A model generated the notes under the pieces. That model did no database searches. It saw nothing but the letters and a program-made list of their open reading frames with translations, and was not told the origin of the DNA. Of a stretch of DNA of 42,143 nt, positions 7,592 to 16,793 are shown piece after piece. The stretch is taken from NCBI GenBank assembly GCA_046497075.1, contig JAWOGF010000001.1, forward strand, positions 1 to 42,143, written 5' to 3'. Source of the stretch: Saliniplasma sp046497075 (lineage in GTDB: Archaea; Thermoplasmatota; Thermoplasmata; Halarchaeoplasmatales; Halarchaeoplasmataceae). Position numbers and translations under genes: made by a program. Numbering within the stretch: the stretch's first letter is position 1; every line of letters begins with the position of its first letter.

Positions 7592-8499
7592 TGTTCAGTT
7601 TCACAACAGAACAGGTCCAGTATGAATTGAACAACATCAAGGTAGGTGGATTACCAGGAGAGAACCCTACTCTGATGTTTGGAAGCCTTTTCTATGAAGG
7701 AGAATTCGATAGGCCAAAAGATAACACTGTAAGAGCGAAGGAACTGATCGATCAGCAGATAAATGTCTCCAAGACGACCCATGTTCCAGCGATCCCGGAT
7801 ATATTTATTTACGAAGAAGAGGAGATCGATTGGAAGATAGATTTTGCACTCGATCAAATCGGAGGATATTTCTCTATCGATATGCCCGAATCAGATGTCA
7901 GGATAAAGACCCTTGAATATCTAAAAGAAAAAGATGGGCTTGATAGGGTCATATACAACAGTATCAACATCGGGATCGTTGAAGAGGAGATCGAAGCTTT
8001 AAACAGATACACACCCGATTCTGCAGTCGTTCTTGCTTTCAATCCTAAAAGTGGTAACGTCCAAGGTAGACTAGATATTATCAAAGATGGTGGTCAGCTT
8101 CTGGATGAAGGACTGATAGAGATTGCAAATGACGCGGGCATAGAAAACCTTCTTTTAGATACGGCGGCACAGCCCTTCAAAGAAGGTGCAAGTGAAACCC
8201 TTAGAGCTATACCGGTTTTCAAAAGTGAATTCGGACTTCCCGTTGGATGTGCCATGCACAATACCGTTGAGTCCTGGCAGTGGTTGGGAGAGCAGAAAAA
8301 GAAGGTGTTCGACACAATAGACACATCCATCAACGATCTTCCAATTATACTGGGAGGGGACTTCATATACTACGGTCCTATCGAAAATGCTGAAACACAG
8401 CTTACAAATATCTCCATGGTGGATAAACTAGTCGCCGAAGGTGCTGAAGAGTATTTTGGAATCGACATAGATCCAGAACACCCTTATAACCACCTCTAA
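7588..8499 (+). CDS. mtrH: MtrH-like methyltransferase
   Basis: A 303-residue TIM-barrel methyltransferase of the MtrH family, which moves the methyl group from methyl-tetrahydropterin to the corrinoid of MtrA. Family features visible are the N-terminal VGGLPGENPTLMFGSLFY, HVPAIPDIFIY, SAVVLAFNPKSGNVQGRLDII, DTAAQPFKEG, GLPVGCAMHNTVESW and ILGGDFIYYGPIENA. Length is normal. Its ATGA overlap with mtrA and the lack of the membrane subunits indicate a two-protein soluble system rather than the sodium-pumping methanogenic complex. Confidence 0.9.
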   Translation: MMFSFTTEQVQYELNNIKVGGLPGENPTLMFGSLFYEGEFDRPKDNTVRAKELIDQQINVSKTTHVPAIPDIFIYEEEEIDWKIDFALDQIGGYFSIDMPESDVRIKTLEYLKEKDGLDRVIYNSINIGIVEEEIEALNRYTPDSAVVLAFNPKSGNVQGRLDIIKDGGQLLDEGLIEIANDAGIENLLLDTAAQPFKEGASETLRAIPVFKSEFGLPVGCAMHNTVESWQWLGEQKKKVFDTIDTSINDLPIILGGDFIYYGPIENAETQLTNISMVDKLVAEGAEEYFGIDIDPEHPYNHL

Positions 8500-8522
8500 G
8501 ATCATTGGATAACCTTTTTTAA

Positions 8523-9443
8523 ATGGAAGGTATATCCTTGCTCATGGACTTTAACCAAGACCTTATCACAACGGTAGTAGGGAGTTATCCTGTAAAACCT
8601 CCGAATGATTCTCTTGGAAGATCATATTTCGAGGATTTGGACCCATTTATTGAGAGTATCGAAGAGGCCGTTAAAGCCCAATTGGACAATGGGATAGAAC
8701 TGATATCTGACGGGCAGACCCGGGGTGGTATGATAGAGATATTTGCCGATAAGCTCAAAGGGTACAGGATGAAAAAAAGACCTGAGATCGTCTCAGATAT
8801 AGAATATCGAGTACCTATCACCGTGAAGGACCAAGCTAAGATAAAGAACGGTCTCCCGGATGATATAGGGTTGAAAGGTATCGTAACCGGTCCCTGGACC
8901 TTGGTCAAAAGCTCGCACGATCTACATTATGAAGATCCAAAAGAAGCTGTCATGGATACCGCTGAGGCTTTAAAAATAGAAGTTCAGGAACTTTCTAAGG
9001 TTTGTGACGTTATACAGATCGATGAGCCTTTCTTATCTGTAGAATCATCAGGATACGCAAAAGATGCTTTAGAAACACTGCTTCCTAAAGATACCAACAC
9101 AGCACTTCACGTCTGCGGTGATGTCACGGATATCGCTGAGGAGCTGATCGAAATAGATGTAGATATTTTAGACCACGAGTTCGCGACGAATCCGAATCTT
9201 TTCGACGTTTACGAAGATATATCATTCCCACAGCGATTAGCTCCAGGTGTCGTTACAACGAAAGAGCCGGTTGAAGACATAAAAACGATCAAAGATCGTA
9301 TAGAAAGAGCGGTCAACTGCTTCGGAAGCGAAATATTGATCGATCCAGATTGTGGTTTAAGAAATCTTCGAAAAGAAGTGGCTTACAAAAAGCTAAATAA
9401 TATGGTCAAAGCTAGGGACGTGGTCTTAGATGAAAGAGATTGA
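8523..9443 (+). CDS. short MetE-like methionine synthase (corrinoid-dependent Mes type)
   Basis: A 306-residue protein matching only the catalytic C-terminal half of cobalamin-independent methionine synthase. Zinc and homocysteine site residues are recognisable: H196 and C198 in LHVCGD, E219, and C277 in IDPDCGLRNL; VIQIDEPFLS also fits. Short archaeal MetE homologues of this type (the MesA/MesB families) take methyl from methylcobalamin proteins instead of methyl-folate. Here MtrA in the same operon is the obvious donor. I cannot tell MesA from MesB by eye. A second ATG at 8544, just before FNQDLITTVVGSYPV, is an equally good start; the first is given. Confidence 0.85.
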   Translation: MEGISLLMDFNQDLITTVVGSYPVKPPNDSLGRSYFEDLDPFIESIEEAVKAQLDNGIELISDGQTRGGMIEIFADKLKGYRMKKRPEIVSDIEYRVPITVKDQAKIKNGLPDDIGLKGIVTGPWTLVKSSHDLHYEDPKEAVMDTAEALKIEVQELSKVCDVIQIDEPFLSVESSGYAKDALETLLPKDTNTALHVCGDVTDIAEELIEIDVDILDHEFATNPNLFDVYEDISFPQRLAPGVVTTKEPVEDIKTIKDRIERAVNCFGSEILIDPDCGLRNLRKEVAYKKLNNMVKARDVVLDERD

Positions 9444-9762
9444 AAAGATAAAAGCTGAAGAGAAAAAAAAAGTGGAATTCGACGAAAAAGGTTTTTTCGT
9501 GATATTTATCGATGACGAGATCACGGCGGAACATTATAAGAATGTCCACAAGGGTGGTAAACTCGAGGTCGAAACCGGGGAGATCGATAAGATAATCACC
9601 GGTAAGGATGCAAAGTCCATATGCGACACCATGATAAGAGAAGATATGATCTCTAGACTTGACCATATGGCTTATGTAGCTAGAGAATTACAGAAGGCGG
9701 AAATAGCTCTCAAAAACGATCTAGAGTTCGTTCAGTCTGAGGGATTAGATATTGATAAATAA
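9430..9762 (+). CDS. DUF4346-like small protein in the methionine operon
   Basis: A 110-residue protein overlapping the methionine synthase by 14 bases. KGFFVIFIDDEITAEHY near the N-terminus and ISRLDHMAYVARELQKAEIALK near the C-terminus (broken here into two motifs: SRLDHMAYVARELQ and KAEIALK) match my memory of DUF4346, a family found attached to or near pterin-binding and MtrA-like proteins. It has no cysteines other than one in SICDTM and no transmembrane segment. Its place as last gene suggests an accessory or assembly role for the MtrA/MtrH/Mes system; that is inference. Confidence 0.65.
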   Translation: MKEIEKIKAEEKKKVEFDEKGFFVIFIDDEITAEHYKNVHKGGKLEVETGEIDKIITGKDAKSICDTMIREDMISRLDHMAYVARELQKAEIALKNDLEFVQSEGLDIDK

Positions 9763-9816
9763 GACCGGAAAATCATTTATAAGAAATAGTCAATTTGACA
9801 TGTAGGTGAAAGGCTT

Positions 9817-10713
9817 TTGAAAGTTCAGATAAGGGAAAATCCGTGGGACCTTGGATTCGTGGTCTTGCTAACCACCTTCCTGCTGCTGGTGATTTATTTC
9901 ACTCCAGACAGCACGGCTCGGACAGTCTTAGGTCTACCGTACCTACTGTTCTTCCCAGGCTACGTGCTTATCTCTTTCCTATTCCCTGAAGAAGAACCTC
10001 TAGATAAGATCGAGAGGATCGCTCTTTCTTTCGGATTGAGTATAGCGATAACACCGCTCATCGGACTACTTTTAAACTACATATGGGAGATCAGTCTGGT
10101 ACCTCTTCTTACCTCAATATCACTATTCATCTTTGCATTTTCTGGACTAGCATTTTACAGAAGAAGAGCCGTCCCGACCGAAGAAGTGTTCCATATAGAA
10201 TTTGATATACAACCTCCGGATTGGAAAAACTATGACCTTATCGATAAAGCTCTCGTTGTCGCAACGGTTATACTACTCATAGCTTCTGGAGCCCTAGCAG
10301 TACATATCGTCACAACTCCCAGAACAGGTGAGAGGTTCACAGAATTCTACATATTAGGTGAAGGAGAGATGGCTGACGAGTATCCAGATGCTCTAGAAGT
10401 AAACGAGACAGGTAGTATAACCATAGGAGTGGTCAACAGGGAGCATGAAACCACTGATTACACGGTCGTTATGGGTTTGGGATATGAGATACAAAATATG
10501 TCATCTATAGGAACCTTATCCGACAATATAACTTTCCCTGAGAATACTACGTATTTCGAAACGGATATCTCCTTGAACCATACTGAAAAATGGAATATGA
10601 CAGTTGACTTCTCTGTAGAAACGCCGGGTGTGTACAGGTTGAAATTCTTCCTGTTAGTAAACGAAGAAGTCTATAGAGACCTGCATTACACTATGTTAGT
10701 GAGGGATGAGTAG
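9817..10713 (+). CDS. DUF1616 membrane protein
   Basis: A 298-residue membrane protein of the DUF1616 type. It has four N-terminal helices within residues 12-115 with the family-typical GLPYLLFFPGYVLISFLFP, then a cytoplasmic linker, one more helix (about 143-163) and an extracellular beta domain of about 130 residues that ends the protein. The start is TTG at 9817, supported by AGGTGA 8 nt upstream. Its TAG stop overlaps the GTG start of the DUF58 gene. DUF1616 proteins commonly sit with DUF58/MoxR genes and surface-protein clusters in archaea; no reaction is known. Confidence 0.85.
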   Translation: MKVQIRENPWDLGFVVLLTTFLLLVIYFTPDSTARTVLGLPYLLFFPGYVLISFLFPEEEPLDKIERIALSFGLSIAITPLIGLLLNYIWEISLVPLLTSISLFIFAFSGLAFYRRRAVPTEEVFHIEFDIQPPDWKNYDLIDKALVVATVILLIASGALAVHIVTTPRTGERFTEFYILGEGEMADEYPDALEVNETGSITIGVVNREHETTDYTVVMGLGYEIQNMSSIGTLSDNITFPENTTYFETDISLNHTEKWNMTVDFSVETPGVYRLKFFLLVNEEVYRDLHYTMLVRDE

Positions 10714-12104
10714 TGGCCGATGTAGAGATGACACTTAGAGGAAGGATATTACTCTTAGTTCCTATCTATCTTCTAGTAGGTGGGTTCATATTACAGAACC
10801 CGTACCTTCCTGTTATATCAGCAGGGATCTTCTCCCTTTTCTTATACTCTAGATATCATTTTGGGCGTTCAGATAAAGAGATCCATCTAGAGAACGAGAT
10901 CTCAAGCGGGGAGAAATATGCCGATGAAAAGTTTCATCTCTCACAAAAGATCTTATCGAAACACCCTCTGTACTTCGAATTTGAATTGGGATGTACTGAC
11001 GATATCGAAGTGCAGTCCGATAAAAAATTCAGCGGTACGATCTATCCTAGTAAGGAGATAAAACATGAACTAGTGCCTAAAGGTAGAGGTAACAAAAGAT
11101 TGGGGGATCTGAAGGGATACATATACGATTCGATGAAACTGTACAAAGAGGAATTTTACAAAAAAGGTGATCAAGAGATAACGGTCCACAGCTCAAAAGA
11201 CGCCATAAAAAGAGCTCATCGTTACGCTAAAAGGGTCAAAAGTGAACTCCAAACTAAGGATATCAGTAGATTCATAACGAGGACCGCTGAATTGGATACA
11301 ATCCGTGATTATCAACCTGGGGACCGGATGCGGGATATCCACTGGAAATCCATCTCGAAATTCCAAAAGCTGATGACCAAGACCTATGAGAAGAGGGCTC
11401 CTGTAGAATGTCAGATACTCCTCGACTGCAGTCCATCGATGAGAAGGGGGAAAAAAGATGAAGCAAGCAAACTTGAACATTCGATCTTCATCGCCCTCGA
11501 GTTGTTAAAAAACTTTGAACTTTCTGGTCATGATTTCGGTCTAACCGTTTTCGATCATAAAAGAACCCTATACCATCATCCTCCAGACCATAAAAGAGAG
11601 ACATTTCAGAGGATCTACAAGGATCTTTCAGGTCTGCCTGGTAAGGTAGACTCTGAAGGATATGAAAGGACCGATTATGAGGTCGAAAAAAGCATCGAAG
11701 AGAGAAGCGAAGAAGATTTTACTAAGATCGTAGGTGATTTCTTCTCATCAAGTAAGAAGGGTGAACTGGCAGGTATACTCTCCGCAACGCAGAAGATAAA
11801 AAGGAGATCAGGGTCCTCTCTAGTTATCATAATGTCAGACCTAGAAACATCTACTAGGAGTTTCATAAAGGCTGTCGAGAACCTCAAACGTATGGATATA
11901 ACGTTATGGGTGATCATACCTTTCTCGCCTTGGTATCTCGTAGATGAGATCACGGATGAAAAACTTGAGAATACATATGAGGATTATGAAGAGCTTGAAC
12001 GTGTAGTCCACGAACTCCAACGTCTTGAGGTATCTACATTCCTACTGCACCCATCCACAAAGGGGATCAAGATCTTGACACAAAAAGGAGGGATCAGGGG
12101 TTGA
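10713..12104 (+). CDS. DUF58 protein with von Willebrand-like fold
   Basis: A 463-residue protein. Residues 10-47 give two membrane helices. The DUF58 signature DYQPGDRMRDIHWKSISKFQKL is seen at about 199-220 (given here as DYQPGDRMRDIHW and KSISKFQKL). It is followed by LLDCSPSM, in which D238, S240 and S242 form a metal-ion-dependent adhesion site. The rest of the VWA-like fold follows, with an unusually long charged insert around residues 300-350 (SEGYERTDYEVEKSIEERSEED). DUF58 proteins work with MoxR AAA ATPases, probably in maturing or inserting partners; the matching MoxR gene is in the convergent operon immediately downstream. GTG start, overlapping the previous stop. Confidence 0.85.
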   Translation: MADVEMTLRGRILLLVPIYLLVGGFILQNPYLPVISAGIFSLFLYSRYHFGRSDKEIHLENEISSGEKYADEKFHLSQKILSKHPLYFEFELGCTDDIEVQSDKKFSGTIYPSKEIKHELVPKGRGNKRLGDLKGYIYDSMKLYKEEFYKKGDQEITVHSSKDAIKRAHRYAKRVKSELQTKDISRFITRTAELDTIRDYQPGDRMRDIHWKSISKFQKLMTKTYEKRAPVECQILLDCSPSMRRGKKDEASKLEHSIFIALELLKNFELSGHDFGLTVFDHKRTLYHHPPDHKRETFQRIYKDLSGLPGKVDSEGYERTDYEVEKSIEERSEEDFTKIVGDFFSSSKKGELAGILSATQKIKRRSGSSLVIIMSDLETSTRSFIKAVENLKRMDITLWVIIPFSPWYLVDEITDEKLENTYEDYEELERVVHELQRLEVSTFLLHPSTKGIKILTQKGGIRG

Positions 12105-12589
12105 AAAAAGAATTGATACATCTGTTGGGCGGATTCTTGATCTTTTCATCGTACTATCATTCAAATATGGGACTGCTACCTCTTCTTAATATCATCCCGA
12201 TACTGCTGGTTTCCTTTGCAGTTGAGAAGGAAAATCAAGTATTAGAATATGCAGGGTTGATAGGAACGAGTCTTCTATCAGGATTCTTCATCACCCATAC
12301 AGGTCTCGCGGATACACTCTACCTTACGTTGTTCATAACATCTTTCGTTCTACCTTTCATCGTCTACTGGAAGATCGTTCTTTCCTTCGACCTACATTTC
12401 GATCTGAAGGCATCTATACTAGCCGCAGCTTACTTCTCAGCCACTATAGTTACATTCTACGCCCTGATCGATTATCTAGATATAAGTGAATTCATCCTGG
12501 CTGAAGGGAACACAGGTCCGATGGCCCTCGCCTTTTCAGCGGTTACGATAATGGTTCTATTACCCTTCTATATCTCCGTCAATCGTTGA
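12101..12589 (+). CDS. small polytopic membrane protein at end of DUF1616-DUF58 operon
   Basis: A 162-residue protein, almost entirely hydrophobic, with about five membrane helices. It starts at a TTG that overlaps the DUF58 stop; AGGAGG lies about 11 nt upstream, which decides the start. No conserved catalytic motif is visible, so no function can be given beyond membership in this operon. Its 3' end overlaps the convergent MoxR gene by about ten bases. Confidence 0.7.
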   Translation: MKKELIHLLGGFLIFSSYYHSNMGLLPLLNIIPILLVSFAVEKENQVLEYAGLIGTSLLSGFFITHTGLADTLYLTLFITSFVLPFIVYWKIVLSFDLHFDLKASILAAAYFSATIVTFYALIDYLDISEFILAEGNTGPMALAFSAVTIMVLLPFYISVNR

Positions 12590-13535
12590 ATTTACCTTTC
12601 GGCGCCTCTACCTTTTCTTCTAAGATCTCTTTCATAACGTCCCACTTCTCTATCTCTTCTAATTCAGCATCGATGGACAATATCAACCGATGATTGAGGA
12701 CCTTGTGAGCAATAGATTTGATATCATCAGGTACGACGTAATCTCTACCGTTCACCAAAGCCTTGGCTTTAGATGCGTACAACAACTGTTCACCTGCCCT
12801 GGGACTCGCCCCGAGAACAAGATCTTCTACGTTCCTGGTTTCTATCACGATATCTCGTATATATTTTAAAACCGGTTCTGAAACGTGTACTTGATCGTGT
12901 AAGCCTATGATATCATAACCAAACTTTTCATCTACCTCTTCGATATCTTCTGCAGTAAAATCGTTCTTCATACGCAGCATATCTAGTTCTTCATCCTGGG
13001 ACAGATAAGTCATATCGGATTTGATCATGAACCTGTCTAGTTGGGCTTCAGGGAGGGGATAAACCCCTTCTGTCTCGATGGGGTTTCTTGTAGCTATTAC
13101 TAAAAAGGGATCAGGTAAAGGAAAGGTGTTACCTTCTATGGTGACCTGCTGCTCCTGCATGGCCTCTATCAAGGCCGATTGTGTTTTAGGTGGAGCTCTA
13201 TTGATCTCATCAGCCATCAGTATCTGAGCGAAGATGGGGCCCTTCCTCAGTTCGAACTCGCCGGTCTTTTGGTTGTAATAATAGTGACCGGATATATCAG
13301 CGGGTAAAAGGTCCTGGGTGAACTGTATCCTTTCATATTCGAGTCCTACGGCTTTAGTAAATGTCTTGATCAATGTGGTCTTTGCTATCCCGGGGACACC
13401 TTCCAGCAGTAGATGACCCTCCGTCATCAAACATATCAAAAAATCATCTACGACATCCTCGTACCCTACGATGACGTTTCCCACGTTTCTCCTAACTTCT
13501 TCAAACTTCTCTCCATATCGAGCTATATCTTTCAA
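12579..13535 (-). CDS. MoxR-family AAA ATPase
   Basis: A 318-residue AAA+ ATPase of the MoxR clade. Walker A is GVPGIAKT (46-53), Walker B is ILMADEINRAP (D109, E110), sensor 1 is in VIATRNPIE, and LPEAQLDRFM gives the arginine finger region. The C-terminal lid contains the family-typical ASPRAGEQLLYASKAKALVNGRDYV (quoted in part: ASPRAGEQLLYASKA). These ATPases act as chaperones for VWA/DUF58 partners, and the DUF58 gene converges on it. The start is TTG, with GGGAGGA 7 nt upstream, only two bases after the preceding stop, so it is co-transcribed with the two upstream membrane genes. Confidence 0.93.
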   Translation of the reverse strand: MKDIARYGEKFEEVRRNVGNVIVGYEDVVDDFLICLMTEGHLLLEGVPGIAKTTLIKTFTKAVGLEYERIQFTQDLLPADISGHYYYNQKTGEFELRKGPIFAQILMADEINRAPPKTQSALIEAMQEQQVTIEGNTFPLPDPFLVIATRNPIETEGVYPLPEAQLDRFMIKSDMTYLSQDEELDMLRMKNDFTAEDIEEVDEKFGYDIIGLHDQVHVSEPVLKYIRDIVIETRNVEDLVLGASPRAGEQLLYASKAKALVNGRDYVVPDDIKSIAHKVLNHRLILSIDAELEEIEKWDVMKEILEEKVEAPKGKFND

Positions 13536-13537
13536 GA

Positions 13538-14632
13538 TTAATCCTCCCGTCGATTGACAGATTCAGACAGTCTTTCGTGTATCCATTCCAACTTATGTTT
13601 ATCCCAATCAGGATGATTATTTAATACTTTTGAGAGCGTATCTTTTCTCTCCTCTTTAATAAACAACGACAATAATCTATCGATCAACTTGAATGTTTTA
13701 TCTTTAAGACCAGGGATCATGACTGCGGCCGTCGCCAATATAGCACCAGATATCCCTATAAATGAGACAGTTGAAGAGGGATAATCTCCCGAATAAACCA
13801 TCCGATATATCAAACTCATTTCTCTATGACTTTCATCGATGATGATATCTGTTCGATTCTCAGATATATAGTCGAGCAAATTCATGATCAGTATATCGTT
13901 ATCCAACCTATCGAACATAGAATTTATCATCACGCTAGGATCAGACAGCAAGATCAATTCACCGTCACCATACCTTTCAACGGACATGACCGGCGATTTC
14001 CCGATCTTACGTTTTTCGCCTTCATCTACCTCCACCCAGCTCCCTTCAGTACTATTCATCAGAGATGTAGACCCATCATCGGGTATCAGATATGTAGGTC
14101 GATTCAGCATGACAAAAGAAAGGTTCTGCGTAAGGGCATGTTCTCTGATATCGTAAACTACCGAGAATTCGGGGGATTTCTCGAATGAAAGGTCGAAAAA
14201 CGTTTCACCGGCGAAACGAGAAGATGTATTCAGACCTTCCAGTAATTGATTCCCGGTCCCATGATCATCTGCTAAAACTACCTTACCTCCATCTTTCAAG
14301 AAATCGTCTACATATCCGATCTCTTCTGATTCAAAATCTAGATTTGGACCCAAAAACACCATAGAAGTCGAGTTGGGTCTTACGGAATATTCCATAATAT
14401 CCTTTTGTACGACCTCCATCTCTCGGTCGTTAGCCAACCTGAGATTAGGTGTGAAATCTCCAGTTTCGTAGGTCCGAATAGCAAGTCTGCTGCAGCCGTT
14501 CCATCCCGTGTTGTAAATGCTGAAGTCCGCATCGTTCGTAACCAATGGAGCGGATAGTGAGAATATGAACATGAGTACAACAACCGCTGCAGCTATGATG
14601 TATATGGTGATAGTTCTCATCCTTTTCCTCAT
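13538..14632 (-). CDS. DUF4350 membrane-anchored protein
   Basis: A 364-residue protein with a helix near each end (about 9-30 and 285-305). The extracellular middle has the DUF4350 pattern: ADFSIYNTGWNGCSRLAIRTY, then TSMVFLGPNLDFESEEIGYV and FLKDGGKVVLADDHGTGN (each quoted in part). This fold is related to glutamine-amidotransferase-like domains that bind small ligands. It lies between the secreted multidomain gene (ATGA overlap) and MoxR, the standard arrangement of the MoxR-DUF58-DUF4129-DUF4350 cassette. A cytoplasmic tail of about 55 residues follows the second helix. Confidence 0.8.
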   Translation of the reverse strand: MRKRMRTITIYIIAAAVVVLMFIFSLSAPLVTNDADFSIYNTGWNGCSRLAIRTYETGDFTPNLRLANDREMEVVQKDIMEYSVRPNSTSMVFLGPNLDFESEEIGYVDDFLKDGGKVVLADDHGTGNQLLEGLNTSSRFAGETFFDLSFEKSPEFSVVYDIREHALTQNLSFVMLNRPTYLIPDDGSTSLMNSTEGSWVEVDEGEKRKIGKSPVMSVERYGDGELILLSDPSVMINSMFDRLDNDILIMNLLDYISENRTDIIIDESHREMSLIYRMVYSGDYPSSTVSFIGISGAILATAAVMIPGLKDKTFKLIDRLLSLFIKEERKDTLSKVLNNHPDWDKHKLEWIHERLSESVNRRED

Positions 14633-16728
14633 CCGATCACCCTGTTCAACGTGTTCATACCTTCGTTAAAGCGTTGGACCTCATTCTTGGTGATCTCTTT
14701 ACTTGAGAAGAAGGCCTTCTCAAAGATCGAAGTCACTGTCCCTATCTCATCCGATCCGGTTTTGTAAGACACTTCCCTTTCGATGTCCCGATGAGTGGAG
14801 CCTTTTTTAAACTTCAGGTCATCCTTCTCTTTTAACCTCTCTATGAACTCGTGATATATCTTAGGTATGTCATCCTTAGAAGCGGCCGATAGACCTTTAT
14901 CACCTTCAATTTGAAGAACAGGACCTGAAACAGATCCGATACTATCTCCCTTACCAGTATCCTCCTTTTCATCTTCGATAGATCTTTTCCGATAAAATAT
15001 GAAATAATAAGATATTAAGGTAATCAATATCACCAGAACGATAACTAGACCCACCTCTTCGTCTGGAGGGAATAAACCATGTTCGTCATCATCATCGTCA
15101 CCATCATCGTCACCATCACCATCAATGATATCATCTGGGTCATCACCGATACCGATAACATCCCCTCTTATATAGATGAATATCGGGTCCGACACGGAAG
15201 AGCGGTATTTGGTGGTTCCATCGAATACCGCTTCCAAGATATATAGACCATCACTAGGTGCTATATCGTCAACACTTAAATCATCACTATATCTACCATC
15301 ATCGTCCGTAGTGTAATTTTCAAGCCGTTGGTCGTCGATCCGGAGATAAACATCGGATCCCACTAAAGCCTCTTCGGAACTTGCATTGAACAATCCTCCT
15401 TGTATGGGAACCTCCTCTATCTCGCCTGTGTCCCCGATTATCTCAGATTCCAATGACAACCTCGTAGGTATGTTGACATCGAAAGATATCGACGCATTGG
15501 TCTCTTCGATGGTTTCATTACCTGGGTATGATACCTCGATGCTTGAGGTACCCCATGGAAAGATGTCAGAAGAGTAATTTAAAGCAAAAAAGCCCGCTGG
15601 AGAAACTTCAACACTTCTGTTAAAAGTGGTATTTAAAGAGATCTCATCAAATGGAACCTGGACATCAGTTAGAAACTCGCCTTGCAGTTCGATATCCTGT
15701 TCATAATACTCCTTATCAGCCCATAACTGGATTTCAGAAAGATATTTCACGATATCGAGTTCAGCACTTTGGTTCAGGCCGTTGATTGAAACGGTTAGAT
15801 TTACAGTGCGTATACCGATATCCCAGGGTACTTTATAATCAATACTGTAAAAGCCATCCTCATCGGTGACGGTACTCATTTCAGATGAATTTTCAATCGT
15901 CAGTTCGACCTCCGCTCCTTCGACGAGCACCCCCTCTTCTATGTAGATGCCATAAAATGTTATCTCCTCTCCAGGATGGGCGGTGGAAGGAACTACAAGG
16001 TCCATATGGGAGGGTATCGACTGATATAGGAATAAAATATCTCTATGGAAGTCATCATACTGATCTAGCATATCTTTGATGTCAGAGATATATCCAAGAA
16101 GGGCTTCGTTGTCCAATCTTTCATCATCGATCCCATCGATATATGATTCAGCATCGAGAACGTATTCATTCATATCTTTCAGGTCGTAGGAGGCGCGATT
16201 CAGAAAATCTATCCCCTCTTTTAAATACTCTGCCTCGGTTTCGTTCGCCTTCCAATCCTCGTATACCTCTAAAGCTTTTTCTAAATTATCTATATATTCA
16301 ATATGAGTTTCTGAAAAACCTGTTATGTTTTGGGCTGATCTACTGTACGGTTTATACAGGTTCTCCAGGTATTCATAACTCGAAACTTCACCTTCGATAT
16401 CTCCAAGGATCTTTTCGGAATAGCCAACAGTATCCAGAGCTTCCCTGGAGAGATTCAACGCTTCTTCAAGATTTTCAGACCTGTACTCGAACTCCACTCC
16501 ATCATTGGATTCAACCGTCAGATTCACATCCAACGTGTGATTCAAAGAACTTTCAAGAACAGCTATTGTCCTACCTAGTGATATATAAAGAGCCTCTACA
16601 TCTTCCTCGGCTTCATCAAAATCATGATGGTTTGGCTGAGCTGAAATTATACCTGCTAAACCTGAAAGAACCAGCAGGAAGACGATGACTGCAGCCGCAC
16701 CTTTATCTTGAACCATCTCAAGAACCAT
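14629..16728 (-). CDS. secreted multidomain protein with Ig-like repeats, membrane helix and DUF4129-like tail
   Basis: A 699-residue protein. Residues 10-30 form a signal peptide or anchor. Helical/coiled regions follow to about 240. Then come two or three carboxypeptidase-regulatory/Ig-like beta domains (about 245-540; DEDGFYSIDYKVP and DDDGRYSDDLSVDD mark their ends). An extreme Asp-rich linker (about 555-580) is followed by a helix (about 588-606). The cytoplasmic tail (IYHEFIERLKEKDD ... STHRDIEREVS ... FEKAFFSSKEI) fits DUF4129, a transglutaminase-associated domain. No transglutaminase Cys-His-Asp set is visible. It heads the minus-strand operon with DUF4350 and MoxR. ATG at 16728; a second in-frame ATG lies four codons downstream. 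Confidence 0.75.
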   Translation of the reverse strand: MVLEMVQDKGAAAVIVFLLVLSGLAGIISAQPNHHDFDEAEEDVEALYISLGRTIAVLESSLNHTLDVNLTVESNDGVEFEYRSENLEEALNLSREALDTVGYSEKILGDIEGEVSSYEYLENLYKPYSRSAQNITGFSETHIEYIDNLEKALEVYEDWKANETEAEYLKEGIDFLNRASYDLKDMNEYVLDAESYIDGIDDERLDNEALLGYISDIKDMLDQYDDFHRDILFLYQSIPSHMDLVVPSTAHPGEEITFYGIYIEEGVLVEGAEVELTIENSSEMSTVTDEDGFYSIDYKVPWDIGIRTVNLTVSINGLNQSAELDIVKYLSEIQLWADKEYYEQDIELQGEFLTDVQVPFDEISLNTTFNRSVEVSPAGFFALNYSSDIFPWGTSSIEVSYPGNETIEETNASISFDVNIPTRLSLESEIIGDTGEIEEVPIQGGLFNASSEEALVGSDVYLRIDDQRLENYTTDDDGRYSDDLSVDDIAPSDGLYILEAVFDGTTKYRSSVSDPIFIYIRGDVIGIGDDPDDIIDGDGDDDGDDDDDEHGLFPPDEEVGLVIVLVILITLISYYFIFYRKRSIEDEKEDTGKGDSIGSVSGPVLQIEGDKGLSAASKDDIPKIYHEFIERLKEKDDLKFKKGSTHRDIEREVSYKTGSDEIGTVTSIFEKAFFSSKEITKNEVQRFNEGMNTLNRVIG

Positions 16729-16793
16729 TGAACTTACTCAATTAAATCTTTTGCGATAGTTTTAAATTCCAGCTTTATCTTCGCATAGAAGAT

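Noticed and set aside
6066..8499. Evidence of methanogenesis
   Set aside because: Only MtrA and MtrH homologues are present, MtrA lacks its anchor, and both sit with a methionine synthase.
16143..16688. A 181-residue plus-strand open frame opposite the secreted multidomain protein
   Set aside because: Composition is not protein-like and it lies fully antisense to a well-supported gene with a signal peptide.
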